Shown here: positions 1 to 8,943 of the stretch, piece by piece | How the letters are laid out: the number at the start of each line of letters is the position of its first letter | How positions within the stretch are numbered: position 1 is the first letter of the stretch | Assembly (NCBI RefSeq): GCF_938017775.1 | Contig: NZ_CALIIU010000007.1 | Span: forward strand, 1 to 37,976 | Source: an uncultured Campylobacter sp. | GTDB lineage: Bacteria > Campylobacterota > Campylobacteria > Campylobacterales > Campylobacteraceae | Direction of reading: 5' to 3' | DNA: 37,976 nucleotides | The notes under the pieces: generated by a model | The model's database searches: none | What the model was told of the DNA's origin: nothing | What the model saw: the letters and a program-made list of their open reading frames with translations, nothing else | Program-made: the position numbers and the translations under genes

Positions 1-296
1 GATGCGAAACAGAATTGTGATTATACAAGAGTGATGCTTAAAGGGGGCTGAATATGCGTTAAGAATTTTAAAAGCGGCTAGAAAATTTCAAAATTTATTA
101 TAAAATTTTAGCGCACAGTGTGTTTCAACGCAAATTTTATTTCCATTCGTCGCAAAAATTTCATAAATTCTCGCAAGCAGTAGTATTCAAAGATTCAAAA
201 TTTTACAATATGCAGTCGAATGTAGCCGACGGTGCCGCCCCATTCGCCAAAAAACCTGCTTGCAAAACGCTTAAGCGCACGATTATAAGATTTCGC

Positions 297-302
297 TATA
301 AT
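297..302 (+). promoter_or_regulatory. -10 box of the DUF4149/ybgC unit
   Basis: An exact TATAAT lies 43 bases upstream of the ATG at 345, with the T-rich stretch typical of epsilonproteobacterial vegetative promoters not strongly developed. The spacing gives a leader of about 30 bases. The box supports starting the gene at 345 rather than at the upstream in-frame GTG at 120. Confidence 0.55.
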
Positions 303-344
303 CACGTCCGATTTAAAATTTTATCAAAATTTAAAAGGACCTTT

Positions 345-869
345 ATGCGCGCAATTTTTTCTATCTATATCTTCATCATCGCGGCCCTTATCGGCATCGA
401 GCTCTCGCTCGGCGCACTCGTAGCACCCGTGGTATTTTTCCCGCAGCAGATTATCGGAGATGGCGTGTTATCGCACTTTCAAAGTGGCAAGCTGATGAGC
501 GAGATCTTCGTAAAATACGGCGGCATCCTCATCGCAGTCTCGGTCATCTGCCTCGTTTTTGAGATGATAAATTTCAACAACAACAAATCCCAATCTTTTC
601 ACTTGCGCCTTTCGACCCTGATGCTGACGCTCGTAAATATCATACTTGCCCTACTTTTCGTGCTTTACTTTACCGACTATGTCATAAGCGCCCAAAAGAT
701 CGGCGCAGAAGCGACGATGACGCCGGAATTTGCCCAAATCCACGCGGCTAGCGAATGGTGCATGAAACTCATCATCGTGTTTCAAACGGTGTTGTTTTTC
801 GCAAAAATCCTCCCCACCCTCGCCGCGAAAAAGGCAGCACCAGAGCAAAGCCTAGCCGATGCAGATTAA
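345..869 (+). CDS. DUF4149 domain-containing membrane protein
   Basis: A 174-residue integral membrane protein of the DUF4149 type (related to eukaryotic TMEM205); the molecular function is not known. Four hydrophobic segments are visible, at about residues 4-31, 57-74, 88-110 and 136-153, with a conserved-looking first helix followed by the APVVFF turn. The frame is open from a GTG at 120, but the ATG at 345 is preceded by AAAAGGAC and a TATAAT at 297, and the 75 extra residues look like translated intergenic DNA, so the short start is chosen. Its last 11 bases overlap the start of the thioesterase gene, which suggests translational coupling and a two-gene operon. Confidence 0.8.
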   Translation: MRAIFSIYIFIIAALIGIELSLGALVAPVVFFPQQIIGDGVLSHFQSGKLMSEIFVKYGGILIAVSVICLVFEMINFNNNKSQSFHLRLSTLMLTLVNIILALLFVLYFTDYVISAQKIGAEATMTPEFAQIHAASEWCMKLIIVFQTVLFFAKILPTLAAKKAAPEQSLADAD

Positions 870-1254
870 AATTTACTACGAAGATACCGACGCGCAGGGC
901 ATCGTGTATCACGCCAACTACATTAAATTTTGCGAGCGGGCGCGCAGCGAGGCGCTTATGCAGGCCGGGGTGGACTTCGCGCGCGCGGACGCACACTTCG
1001 TAGTTAGCGAGCTTTGCGCCAAATTTCTGCGCCCCGCGCGCCTCGGAGACACGCTTGAAATTCGCACGAGCCTAGCCGCGCTCAAAAACGCCAGTGCCCT
1101 TTTGCGACAAGAAATTTACAAGATCAAAGATATTAAAAACGCGAATTTTAACGAGCTTTTATACGCGCAGGACGTAAAAATCGCCTTCGTAAAAGACGGC
1201 AGACCGATCAAATTTAGCGCCGAAATTTTAGAATTTTTCAAATCTTTGAGATAA
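859..1254 (+). CDS. ybgC: YbgC-family acyl-CoA thioesterase (hotdog fold)
   Basis: A 131-residue single-domain hotdog thioesterase of the YbgC/4-hydroxybenzoyl-CoA thioesterase family, expected to hydrolyse acyl-CoA (in some relatives acyl-ACP) in the cytoplasm. The N-terminal signature YYEDTDAQGIVYHANY is intact; D11 corresponds to the catalytic aspartate of E. coli YbgC (D18) and H18 to its following histidine. Length is normal for the family. In many proteobacteria ybgC sits with tol-pal; here it is instead coupled to a DUF4149 gene through an 11-base overlap. Substrate cannot be read from the sequence. Confidence 0.85.
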   Translation: MQIKIYYEDTDAQGIVYHANYIKFCERARSEALMQAGVDFARADAHFVVSELCAKFLRPARLGDTLEIRTSLAALKNASALLRQEIYKIKDIKNANFNELLYAQDVKIAFVKDGRPIKFSAEILEFFKSLR

Positions 1255-1734
1255 ATTTATTTCGCGGGTTCAAATTTACCTAGTCGTATACGGCACAAAC
1301 ATATCGCAGACCGACCTTAGGCGTAAAATCTAAGAATGCGCAGAGCTCTTAGGCAAAATAAAATTTGCAGGCTAGATAAAATTTTACGACATAGAATTTC
1401 GCTCAGCATTGAGGCTCAAATTTAACGCTACGTCGCGACACAAATCCCTTACGCACCCCGAGATAGCCAGATAGAAAACAAAATTTGAAATATCAGAATT
1501 TTGCAATGGCGTTAAATTTTGCCCTACTCCGCCGCTTTATGAAATTTCTCGTCTTTAAATTTAAACCCACGCAGATCGAATCTGTTTTGCCTCGCTAAAT
1601 CCCGCTAGTCCGTGAAATTTAAGCAGGCTAAATTCGCCCCGTCCGCTCGCCCGCCGTAACAAAAATCACGATGCGTGTGCAAAAAGCTGCGCGCAAAATC
1701 AAAATAGCGCGCAAAGAAAGCGCCAAAATGCGCC
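1255..1734. other. Non-coding gap between ybgC and the UDG-like gene
   Basis: About 480 bases lying between convergent genes. I see only scattered AAATTT-type words and no open frame with a ribosome site, no tRNA and no strong hairpin. It holds nothing I can annotate. Confidence 0.6.
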
Positions 1735-2391
1735 TCACAGCAGCTCTTTTATCCTTTGCAGATCCTCTTTGAAAAGCTCCGCCTTGCTCGGATTTTGCGC
1801 GATGAATGCGGGATCGAAGCTCGGCACGAAGCTGATGCCGCCCTCGTTAAAGACCGAGCCGTGCAGCGCGTCCATGCCCGCTAGATCGCCGTTTCGCAGC
1901 ACGATTTTACAGCAGAGCTCCCCTAGGCAGAGCACGACTTTGGGTTTTAAAATTTTGATCTCGTCGGTCAGATACGGCGCGCATTTTAAGATCATTTCCG
2001 AGTTTACGCGCCTATTTTGCGGCACCGCGCACCTTATCAGAAAGCTAAAATAAATTTCTTCCGGCGCGCAAATTTGATCTAGCGCCGCTTCAATCTCAGC
2101 CTCCAAGCCGCCGCCAAAACCCTCGCTAACGCCCGGCGCTAGAGCTACGATCATAAGTTTTATGCTCGTAGGAGTTTTGAAATTTTTGATAGTTTTTAAA
2201 TTTTTAAAATTTTGCTCGCTAGAGCTCGTGCGCGTTTTGGCAAGCTCGCAGAGATTGCACTCGGCGGTAGCGGATTTCAGCGCGTCCAGCGCCTTAAAAA
2301 ATCGCGCGCCGCCGCTTAAAATTTCGGCGCCTACGTAGCGGTAGCCGAACGCTTTGTAATAAAGCAGTCTGCGTAGTTGCGAGCTTTGCAC
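1735..2391 (-). CDS. Uracil-DNA glycosylase superfamily protein, iron-sulfur type, atypical active site
   Basis: A 218-residue protein with the layout of family 4 (iron-sulfur) uracil-DNA glycosylases. All four cluster cysteines appear present: C45 and C48 in ECNLCELAKTR, then C121 in IRCAVPQNR and C137 in MILKCAPYL, with the usual spacing. The two active-site motifs are altered. Where the family has GEAPG the protein reads ALAPG (residues 83-87), and where it has HPS near the C-terminus it reads FDPAF (192-196). The fold and cluster are therefore well supported but uracil excision is doubtful; it may act on another base or only bind DNA. The start lies 8 bases after the end of prmC, so it is probably the last gene of the minus-strand unit. 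Confidence 0.7.
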   Translation of the reverse strand: MQSSQLRRLLYYKAFGYRYVGAEILSGGARFFKALDALKSATAECNLCELAKTRTSSSEQNFKNLKTIKNFKTPTSIKLMIVALAPGVSEGFGGGLEAEIEAALDQICAPEEIYFSFLIRCAVPQNRRVNSEMILKCAPYLTDEIKILKPKVVLCLGELCCKIVLRNGDLAGMDALHGSVFNEGGISFVPSFDPAFIAQNPSKAELFKEDLQRIKELL

Positions 2392-2398
2392 GGCGCGC

Positions 2399-3202
2399 CT
2401 ACGATCTGTTTAAATTTCGCGCGACGAATCCGCGATCAAACTGCGCCAAATCTTTATAAAATTCCGCTCTAAAGCCCTGCTCGCGCAAAAACGCCGACAA
2501 GCTCTGCTTTTGATCGTAGCCCATCTCGCAGGCTAGAAATTTTGCGCGCCGTGCGGCGATCAGTACGATGAGTTTTAAAATTTCATCTCCCCGCTCGCCG
2601 CCAAATAGCGCCTGTTTCGGCTCTTGCAGCACGCGCGCGTCCAATGTGTAGGAGTTTGCGACGTATGGGGGATTTGAGACGATAAGATCAAATCCCCCCG
2701 CGATCTCATCCGCGTAGGCGCAGTGTACGAACTCGACGTTCGCGCCTAAGCTTGCGGCGTTTGCGCGCGCCACCTCAAGCGCATCCGCGCTGATGTCGCT
2801 AGCCGTGATGCGGCAAGCGGGCAGTAGCTTTTTTAAGCAGATAGCGATTATACCGCTGCCCGTGCCGATCTCGCAAATGCGCGGCTCGCCCAAGCTCTGC
2901 GCCAAAGTAAGCGCCTTTTTTACTAAAATTTCGGTCTCGCAGCGCGGTATCAGCACCCGCTCGTCGACGTAAAATTTAAAGCCCATAAACTCGCAGCTTT
3001 GCGTGATGTATTCAAGCGGGCTACCGTCTTTAAATTCAACGATCTTAGCGCGAAACTCCGCTTCGTGCGCGAGCTCTTCCGAACATCTTAGCACTAGCTG
3101 CTCATCGCTAAGTCGCTCGCAAAGCTTTAAAATTTCGCGCGCGACGTATTTTGAGCCGCACTGCCCCAAGCCCCATCTTAGCGCCTCAGCGATCCTCATC
3201 AA
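2399..3202 (-). CDS. prmC: Release factor glutamine methyltransferase PrmC (HemK)
   Basis: A 267-residue class I methyltransferase that N5-methylates the glutamine of the GGQ motif in peptide release factors, using S-adenosylmethionine. The SAM loop EIGTGSG is at residues 111-117 and the catalytic NPPY at 177-180, in the context IVSNPPYV. An N-terminal helical release-factor-binding domain of about 85 residues precedes it, including LEYITQ and VLIPRCETE. Two adjacent ATG codons open the gene (3202 and 3199); either could be used. The start overlaps the end of the M48 protease gene by 17 bases, implying translational coupling. Confidence 0.93.
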   Translation of the reverse strand: MMRIAEALRWGLGQCGSKYVAREILKLCERLSDEQLVLRCSEELAHEAEFRAKIVEFKDGSPLEYITQSCEFMGFKFYVDERVLIPRCETEILVKKALTLAQSLGEPRICEIGTGSGIIAICLKKLLPACRITASDISADALEVARANAASLGANVEFVHCAYADEIAGGFDLIVSNPPYVANSYTLDARVLQEPKQALFGGERGDEILKLIVLIAARRAKFLACEMGYDQKQSLSAFLREQGFRAEFYKDLAQFDRGFVARNLNRS

Positions 3203-4397
3203 GCTCTCTTATGCGCTCATACAGGCTTGGGTGCGAATGATACACCGCGGCGTAAATTTTATGAGCGAGCGGAAACGCCTTGTTTTCGCTGCCCAGCTTC
3301 TTTAGCGCGCCGATCATGCTCTCTTTATCCTGCATGCTCGCGCCATGTCGGTCCGCGCTAAATTCGTGCATGCGGCTAAGCTTGGAGATCACCGGCTCAA
3401 AAAATGCATGCAAGATCGGCGCAAACAAAATCATAAAAACCAGCGTCGCGCCGCCATCTGCGTTAAGTCCTAGCGCGCTAAATACGCCTCCAGGAAGGTT
3501 TCCGAATACCGCAAACGTCGCGCCCAAAAGCACGAAGCTAAGCGCTAAATTTTTCAAAATGTCGCCGTGTTTGAAATGCCCGAGCTCGTGCCCTAAAACG
3601 GCTAAAATTTCATCCTCGCTCAGCTTTTCTATGAGCGTGTCGAAAAGCACGACCTTTTTCGTCGCGCCGAAGCCGCCGAAATAGGCGTTTAGGCGCTTGT
3701 CGCGCTTGCTAGCGTCAATCGTAAAAACGCCGCTACTTTTAAAGCCGCAGCGCTGCAAAAGCTCCTCTATGCGCTCTTTTAGCTCGCCGTGCTCTAGCGG
3801 CTGCATCTTATTAAACAGCGGCGCGATAACGGTCGGATATATTAAATTTATCAGTAAAACTACGCCGAAGCTTAGCAAAAAGCCCCAGACCCACCAGTGC
3901 GCTCCCAAGCTGTTTACGCAAAAAACGAGCGCAGAGGCTATCGCAAAGCCAAAAATGAGCGTGAGCGCAAGCGATTTTAGCGCATCTTTTACGAAAACGG
4001 CGGGCGTTATCGTGGAAAAGCCTAGGCGCCTGTCTTTGATGAAGGTTTTGTAAATCTCAAGCGGAAGCGATATCGCGCCGCCGATGATTAAAAACGCCGT
4101 TACAAAGCAGCTCTGCGCAAAAATCCCGTCGTCTGCTAGATCATATATCGCGCGCTGTAACGCGCCCGCGCTCGCAAGTATCCAAATAAGCGCCACCGCA
4201 AAAGAAAAGCAGTGCGAAAATATATTAAATTTTAAATTTACCGCGCCGACCTCGCCCGCCTTGCGATAATCCTCCTCGCTAAGCACCACCGCAGGCTCTT
4301 TTAGCTTGGCGCGGATGAAGCTTAGCTCAAGCAGATCGAGCGAAATTTTATAAATCGTGTAAAGCGCATATAAAAATATCAAAAACCAAACCATCAC
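3186..4397 (-). CDS. M48 family (Ste24-like) membrane zinc metallopeptidase
   Basis: A 403-residue membrane endopeptidase of the Ste24/CAAX-protease branch of M48. The zinc motif HELGH occupies residues 270-274 and the downstream third ligand glutamate is E345 in EFSADRHGA, both intact. Several hydrophobic segments are visible (near residues 3-20, 60-80, 97-115, 140-160, 170-190, 283-300 and 315-335), placing the active site at the membrane. In bacteria the physiological substrates are mostly unknown; membrane-protein quality control is plausible. It follows the ABC-F gene by 2 bases and overlaps prmC, so ABC-F, protease, prmC and the UDG-like gene form one transcription unit. Confidence 0.88.
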   Translation of the reverse strand: MMVWFLIFLYALYTIYKISLDLLELSFIRAKLKEPAVVLSEEDYRKAGEVGAVNLKFNIFSHCFSFAVALIWILASAGALQRAIYDLADDGIFAQSCFVTAFLIIGGAISLPLEIYKTFIKDRRLGFSTITPAVFVKDALKSLALTLIFGFAIASALVFCVNSLGAHWWVWGFLLSFGVVLLINLIYPTVIAPLFNKMQPLEHGELKERIEELLQRCGFKSSGVFTIDASKRDKRLNAYFGGFGATKKVVLFDTLIEKLSEDEILAVLGHELGHFKHGDILKNLALSFVLLGATFAVFGNLPGGVFSALGLNADGGATLVFMILFAPILHAFFEPVISKLSRMHEFSADRHGASMQDKESMIGALKKLGSENKAFPLAHKIYAAVYHSHPSLYERIRELDEDR

Positions 4398-4399
4398 GC

Positions 4400-6346
4400 C
4401 TACTTTAGGCTCTCGGCGAGCGAAAGCACTTCGTAATATTCATTTTCCATACTGTTTAACGTTCCTCTTTTTTCTTCAAGTTCTTCAAAAAGCCCCTGCA
4501 TTCCGAGCTTTTGATAAATTTCAGGCGTCGAGAGAGCGTGATTCAGCTCCTTTATGCGCGCCTCGATAGCCTCGATCTTAGCGGGATATTCTTCTAAAAT
4601 TTTATTCTGTTTGTAGCTAAGCTTCGCGGCGCTCGTCTTCTCCTTTTTGTTTTCGCGGCCGCTCTCCTCTGCGCTCGCGCCAGCGTCGGCTTCGATCTGA
4701 TCGATCTCCGCAATCTCGTCTTCAAACTCCAAATACTGCGAATACGGCATTTGAATTTGATCGATCGTGCCATTTTTTTCAAAAACCCAAAGCTTATTCG
4801 TGATCTTATCGATGAAATAGCGATCGTGGCTTACGATGATTACCGCGCCTTCGAAACTTAGCAGATAATCCTCCAAAATATTGATCGTTGCGATATCAAG
4901 ATCGTTCGTCGGCTCATCCAAAATCAAACAATCGTACTGCTCGGTAAAGAGCTTGGCAAGCGCCAGACGGTTCTTTTCGCCGCCGCTAAGAACGCCCACG
5001 GGCTTATCCAAAAACTCCTTCGGAAATAAGAAATTTTTCAAATACCCGTATACGTGCATGTAGCTGCCGCGGACGCTTATGTGATCGCCGCCGTTGGGGC
5101 AGAAAATTTCGATTATGCTTTTATCGTCCGTGATGCCGCTGCGGGTCTGATCAAAATAGCCGATCCTGATCTCGCCGCGTTTGATCTCGCCCGCATCGAT
5201 CTTGCTGCGGCCGAGTAAAATTTTAAGCAGAGTGCTTTTGCCCGCGCCGTTGGCGCCTACGATACCGATGCGCTCGCCCTGCAAAACCCGTGCCGAAAAG
5301 CCCTTAAAAAGCACCTTGCCGTTTAAAATTTTACCGATATTCGTGCATTCAAAGAGCATCTTTTTGCGATTGTCGCCGCCCGTGCCGTTAAAGCTCCTGC
5401 TCGCGCGCTCCAGCTCGAGTCGCACGCGACGGATCGCGCCCGGGTTTTTCTTCGCATCCTGCCTCATCTGCATGATACGCGCCTTGCGCCCTTCGTTGCG
5501 CTTTAGGCGCGCCTTCACGCCGCGGTGCAGCCACTCTTCCTCGGCGCGCAGCTGTTTAAGCAGCGTCTCGTGAGACTTTTCGAGTGAAGCAAGCATCTCC
5601 TGCTTGCGCCTCAGATAGTTCTCATATCCGCCGTCGAAATTTGAAATTTTACCCTCTTCGATCTCGATACTGCGCGTCGCCAAGCGGTCGATGAAGTAGC
5701 GATCGTGGCTGATAAAAACGATCGTCTGCTTCGAGCCGAGCAGCATGTCCTCTAGAAATTTCACCATATAGACGTCGAGGTGGTTCGTGGGCTCGTCCAG
5801 CAGCAGCACGTCGGGCTTTTTAAGCACCAGAGCACCCAGCGCCACGCGACGAATTTCGCCGCCGCTAAGCGTGCAGACGGAGCGGTTTTCGTAAATTTTA
5901 AGCCCGAAATTTTGCAGCACCTGCTCGATCTTATTGTCAATCTGCCAGCCGTCCTTGGCCTCGATAAATTTAATCAGCTCGTCCTGGCGCGCCAAAAGCT
6001 CCTTGTTTTCGGGCTGTGCGGCGATCTTACTCGAGATCGCGTCGTATTCGTCCAAAGCGGCGTAAATTTCAGCTAGCTCCCTTCGCAGCGCGTCTTTGAC
6101 CGAGAGATTGTCTTCAAATTTCGGCGTTTGAGCGAGCATCTGGATATTTAGCCCGTTTTGAGTGATCACGCGTCCCTCGTCGGTCTCGCACAGACCCGCA
6201 ATTATCTTCATCAGCGTGGACTTGCCGCCGCCGTTTTTGCCGATCACGGCGACGCGCTCGTTAGCTTCCAGTGCGAAATTTACGCCGTCCAAAACGACGT
6301 GAGAGCCGAATTTTTTCGTAACATCGATAAGCTCGATCAAAGCCAA
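4400..6346 (-). CDS. ABC-F family ATP-binding protein (Uup-like)
   Basis: A 648-residue soluble protein with two ABC ATPase domains and no membrane segment, as in ABC-F translation factors that act on ribosomes. Domain 1 has Walker A GKNGGGKST (residues 36-44), signature LSGGEIRR and LLLDEPTNHLD; domain 2 has GANGAGKST near residue 367, signature LSGGEKNR and LILDEPTNDLD. A long charged linker joins the domains, and a C-terminal coiled-coil-like tail of about 100 residues after DEIAEIDQIEAD resembles that of Uup. It is the first gene of the minus-strand unit that continues into the M48 protease. Assignment to the Uup rather than the EttA branch rests on the tail and is less certain than the family. 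Confidence 0.88.
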   Translation of the reverse strand: MALIELIDVTKKFGSHVVLDGVNFALEANERVAVIGKNGGGKSTLMKIIAGLCETDEGRVITQNGLNIQMLAQTPKFEDNLSVKDALRRELAEIYAALDEYDAISSKIAAQPENKELLARQDELIKFIEAKDGWQIDNKIEQVLQNFGLKIYENRSVCTLSGGEIRRVALGALVLKKPDVLLLDEPTNHLDVYMVKFLEDMLLGSKQTIVFISHDRYFIDRLATRSIEIEEGKISNFDGGYENYLRRKQEMLASLEKSHETLLKQLRAEEEWLHRGVKARLKRNEGRKARIMQMRQDAKKNPGAIRRVRLELERASRSFNGTGGDNRKKMLFECTNIGKILNGKVLFKGFSARVLQGERIGIVGANGAGKSTLLKILLGRSKIDAGEIKRGEIRIGYFDQTRSGITDDKSIIEIFCPNGGDHISVRGSYMHVYGYLKNFLFPKEFLDKPVGVLSGGEKNRLALAKLFTEQYDCLILDEPTNDLDIATINILEDYLLSFEGAVIIVSHDRYFIDKITNKLWVFEKNGTIDQIQMPYSQYLEFEDEIAEIDQIEADAGASAEESGRENKKEKTSAAKLSYKQNKILEEYPAKIEAIEARIKELNHALSTPEIYQKLGMQGLFEELEEKRGTLNSMENEYYEVLSLAESLK

Positions 6347-6425
6347 TTTTAAGTTCCTCTAGTGTTAAATTTGATGATTTTACACAAAATTCTATTAAAT
6401 TTTAATAACTTTTAAAGGTTTAGCG

Positions 6426-7565
6426 ATGCAAAGTTTAGAATTTAGTGGCTTGCGCGTAGAAATTTTCACCCCGCACGCGCCGTCTTTTGCGTCAGCCACG
6501 CGTGCACAGCCTCTCAGATCCACGCCGGATACCCTGCCCGACACCTCCGCATCCGCTCAGATTGTCTCGTTCGAGCTTGACACGCCTCCCACATTCGCAC
6601 AGGATGATCCACCCGCCGTTCCGTTCGGTCTGTCTGCACAGACTACTTCATCTGAGCCTCCCGCGTCTGCAGTACCGAATACACCGCTCGTTACGCCCAT
6701 CGCGCCTACTTCGCCCTCCTCTCTCTCCGCGCCTAAGGCACAAGCCATTCAACCCGCCGCGTCGTCCGTGCTAGATACTAGACCAGAATTTACGGCGGCT
6801 ATCGACTCGATTTCGTCCGCGTCATCGATGCCGAATACGGTGCCCGCAATGCCCGCACATAAAGCCTCATTCCACTCCTCCGACGCAACGGCTACGCCCG
6901 CACAAATCGCCTCGCCCCGCTTGAGTGCCGCACCTATCATCTACCTGCACGCCTTGGAGTTTAGCGCGGCCAGTGTGGGCGAAATTTACGAACTCGTCTC
7001 GCGACAAAGCGGCGCGGATTTCGTGCTTGCGGCGATCTATCTAAATGAGGCGCAGTGGGGCGATAAGCTTAGCCCGTGGGCGGCAAAATCGCCGTTTAAG
7101 GGGGTGTGCGATTTCGCAGGCGGCGGCGCGGCGCACTTGGAAAAATTTACGAACGAGTTGATCCCGCGTATCGAGCGGCACGTATTCGGCGCGGGAAAGC
7201 CTGCGTGGCGAGCGTGCGCAGGATACTCGCTGGCAGGGCTTTTTAGCGCGTATGCGGCGTTTGCAAGCGATAAATTTCAAAAGATCACCTGCGTCTCGGC
7301 GTCGTTTTGGTTCGGCGGATTTGACGCCTTCGTCGCCGCACACTCTCCGCAAAGGGGGCTGGCGCACGTCTACGCGTCCTTGGGCGAGGCCGAGATGAAC
7401 TCGAAAAATCCACGCGGAGCACTCTGCGGCGAGACGGCGCGAAATTTCATCGCCAAATGCCGCAGCGCGGGCGCAAAAGCGGAGTTTGAGCAAAATCCGG
7501 GCGGGCATATGCAAGATGAGATCGCAAGAATTTCAAAGGCGCTTTTAAAGCTCGTAAACTCCTAA
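6426..7565 (+). CDS. Alpha/beta-hydrolase-fold esterase-like protein with a disordered N-terminal insert
   Basis: A 379-residue protein whose recognisable part is an alpha/beta hydrolase domain from about residue 170 to the end. The nucleophile elbow is GYSLAG with S268, and a candidate catalytic histidine is H361 in GGHMQ. The first strand (SLEFSGLRVEIF, residues 3-14) is separated from the next strand (IIYLHALEF, 171-179) by about 150 residues rich in Pro, Ser, Ala and Thr with no secondary-structure signal. The TTTAAAGGTTTAGCG stretch before the ATG gives a weak ribosome site. No signal peptide is evident. The reaction is unknown; short-chain ester or siderophore-ester hydrolysis are possibilities only. 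Confidence 0.65.
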   Translation: MQSLEFSGLRVEIFTPHAPSFASATRAQPLRSTPDTLPDTSASAQIVSFELDTPPTFAQDDPPAVPFGLSAQTTSSEPPASAVPNTPLVTPIAPTSPSSLSAPKAQAIQPAASSVLDTRPEFTAAIDSISSASSMPNTVPAMPAHKASFHSSDATATPAQIASPRLSAAPIIYLHALEFSAASVGEIYELVSRQSGADFVLAAIYLNEAQWGDKLSPWAAKSPFKGVCDFAGGGAAHLEKFTNELIPRIERHVFGAGKPAWRACAGYSLAGLFSAYAAFASDKFQKITCVSASFWFGGFDAFVAAHSPQRGLAHVYASLGEAEMNSKNPRGALCGETARNFIAKCRSAGAKAEFEQNPGGHMQDEIARISKALLKLVNS

Positions 7566-8286
7566 AATTCGAGCAAATTTTAAAATTTGGCGACAGAATA
7601 AAGTGCGGTGAGAGATTGAAAGAAACGAGCCAAGAAGCGGATCAAGCGTAAATTTAAAGCAAGCCGCCGTTATAATTTCTCGCGCAACGGTTTTTTGTGC
7701 GATGCAATGAAATTTAAAACAAACTCGCGCTAAATTTTATAGCACAAGAGATGCCACAAAATGGCGCTACGCAATTCGGCGTGAATGGTACAGCGAATCG
7801 TCGGTGCTTTAGCGACTTTGATAAGTGCGATATCGTTTTAGCGTAAATCTCATGTGACGCGGTGCAATGCGGATTTCAGGGGGGATGTCGCTAAATTTTT
7901 GTAGGTCGTGCTAATGGTTTAAAATTTAAAGCGAGATGTCGTTGTAAAATTTAAAGCAAATCATGTCGCGGCCAGGATTTAGCGTGCCTGCAAGCTAATT
8001 TAAACAGCAGCGCGCCGTGTATGATCTCGCCGTTTCATTTAGTGTAACTGCTAGCTAAAATTTAAACCGTTAAAATTTCAAGATTTGCACCGCGCTAAAG
8101 AACGCTTTGGTACTACGATACACGCTGCTCGGTTTAAATTTTAAAATTTAGCGTCGGGCGGTTAAACGGCAGGCGCGACAAAGCAGGTGCTGCGAAATAT
8201 TTTCAACAACCCTAAAATATCCGCAATAACAGCAAAAATTCCTACAAGAATTCCTGCTAAAATTTCATACAAAACCGCTGTAAAAT
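7566..8286. other. Non-coding gap with degenerate direct repeats
   Basis: About 720 bases between two convergent genes. It holds two exact copies of a 14-base palindrome (AAATTTTAAAATTT, at 7575 and 8136) and an imperfect direct repeat of about 30 bases at 7977-8005 and 8037-8067, both beginning ATTTAG and ending TTTAAAC. I see no credible open frame, tRNA or terminator. Confidence 0.55.
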
Positions 8287-8910
8287 TTACCTGCGTTTGA
8301 TGCCGTAGCCGTCCTTATCCACGCATATAAAGCCCGTCGTAGCGCCTCCGTCGCGCGCCATCACCACGCCGTCTGCGGCAAATCTATCATCACAGCCGAT
8401 CTCGTAGTCTTTTTTCGCAACCTCGCTCGCAGGACCCTCGAAAATCTCATAAAATTCCGACACAAACCCGTCTTTGTAATAAATAGCGGTTTTGCCCTCG
8501 CCTTCCCAGATGCTTACGCCCTGGGCATTTGCGCTTTTTGCTTTGGCTTTAAGTTCATTAAAAGTCCCAAAATCCCAGCCTAGGATTTTTAAAACAGCGC
8601 GCTCGTTCGTCTTTTCGTCTATACTATAAAAACTCGCGCTTTGGTTTTTGTCTTTATTCACGGCTCTCATGCTTGAGACCTCGTCGCCGCCAAAACGGAC
8701 GTCAAAAGAAACTCTTTCAGGTTTTATCTCGCGTGCAAAATCGCGCAGGGCTAAAATTTGAACGCGATTTTGCGCGTAATTTTCCGCCAAATCCGGCTCA
8801 GCAAAGAAAAATTTGTAGATTAAAACCCCCACAGTTAGCACAAGCGCGGCGCTTATAACGAGTTTAAATAACCTAAAAATTTCCGAGAAAAAATATTTTA
8901 TAAAATTCAC
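8287..8910 (-). CDS. Membrane-anchored protein of unknown function
   Basis: A 207-residue protein that I do not recognise. One hydrophobic segment at about residues 13-35 (LFKLVISAALVLTVGVLIY) follows a short positively charged tail, so it is probably a single-pass protein with the C-terminal part outside the cytoplasm. The rest is mixed charged sequence without repeats or known motifs; two cysteines occur near the C-terminus (in EIGCDD and FICVDKDG). It ends shortly before a non-coding gap and begins 33 bases from the end of the amidohydrolase gene, so the two may be co-transcribed. Base usage matches the neighbours. Confidence 0.7.
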   Translation of the reverse strand: MNFIKYFFSEIFRLFKLVISAALVLTVGVLIYKFFFAEPDLAENYAQNRVQILALRDFAREIKPERVSFDVRFGGDEVSSMRAVNKDKNQSASFYSIDEKTNERAVLKILGWDFGTFNELKAKAKSANAQGVSIWEGEGKTAIYYKDGFVSEFYEIFEGPASEVAKKDYEIGCDDRFAADGVVMARDGGATTGFICVDKDGYGIKRR

Positions 8911-8943
8911 GCCCGCTTCCTAAATTTCACCGAATTTTACCGT

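Noticed and set aside
120..344. Upstream extension of the DUF4149 gene from GTG 120
   Set aside because: A TATAAT promoter lies inside it at 297 and the added 75 residues resemble translated non-coding DNA.
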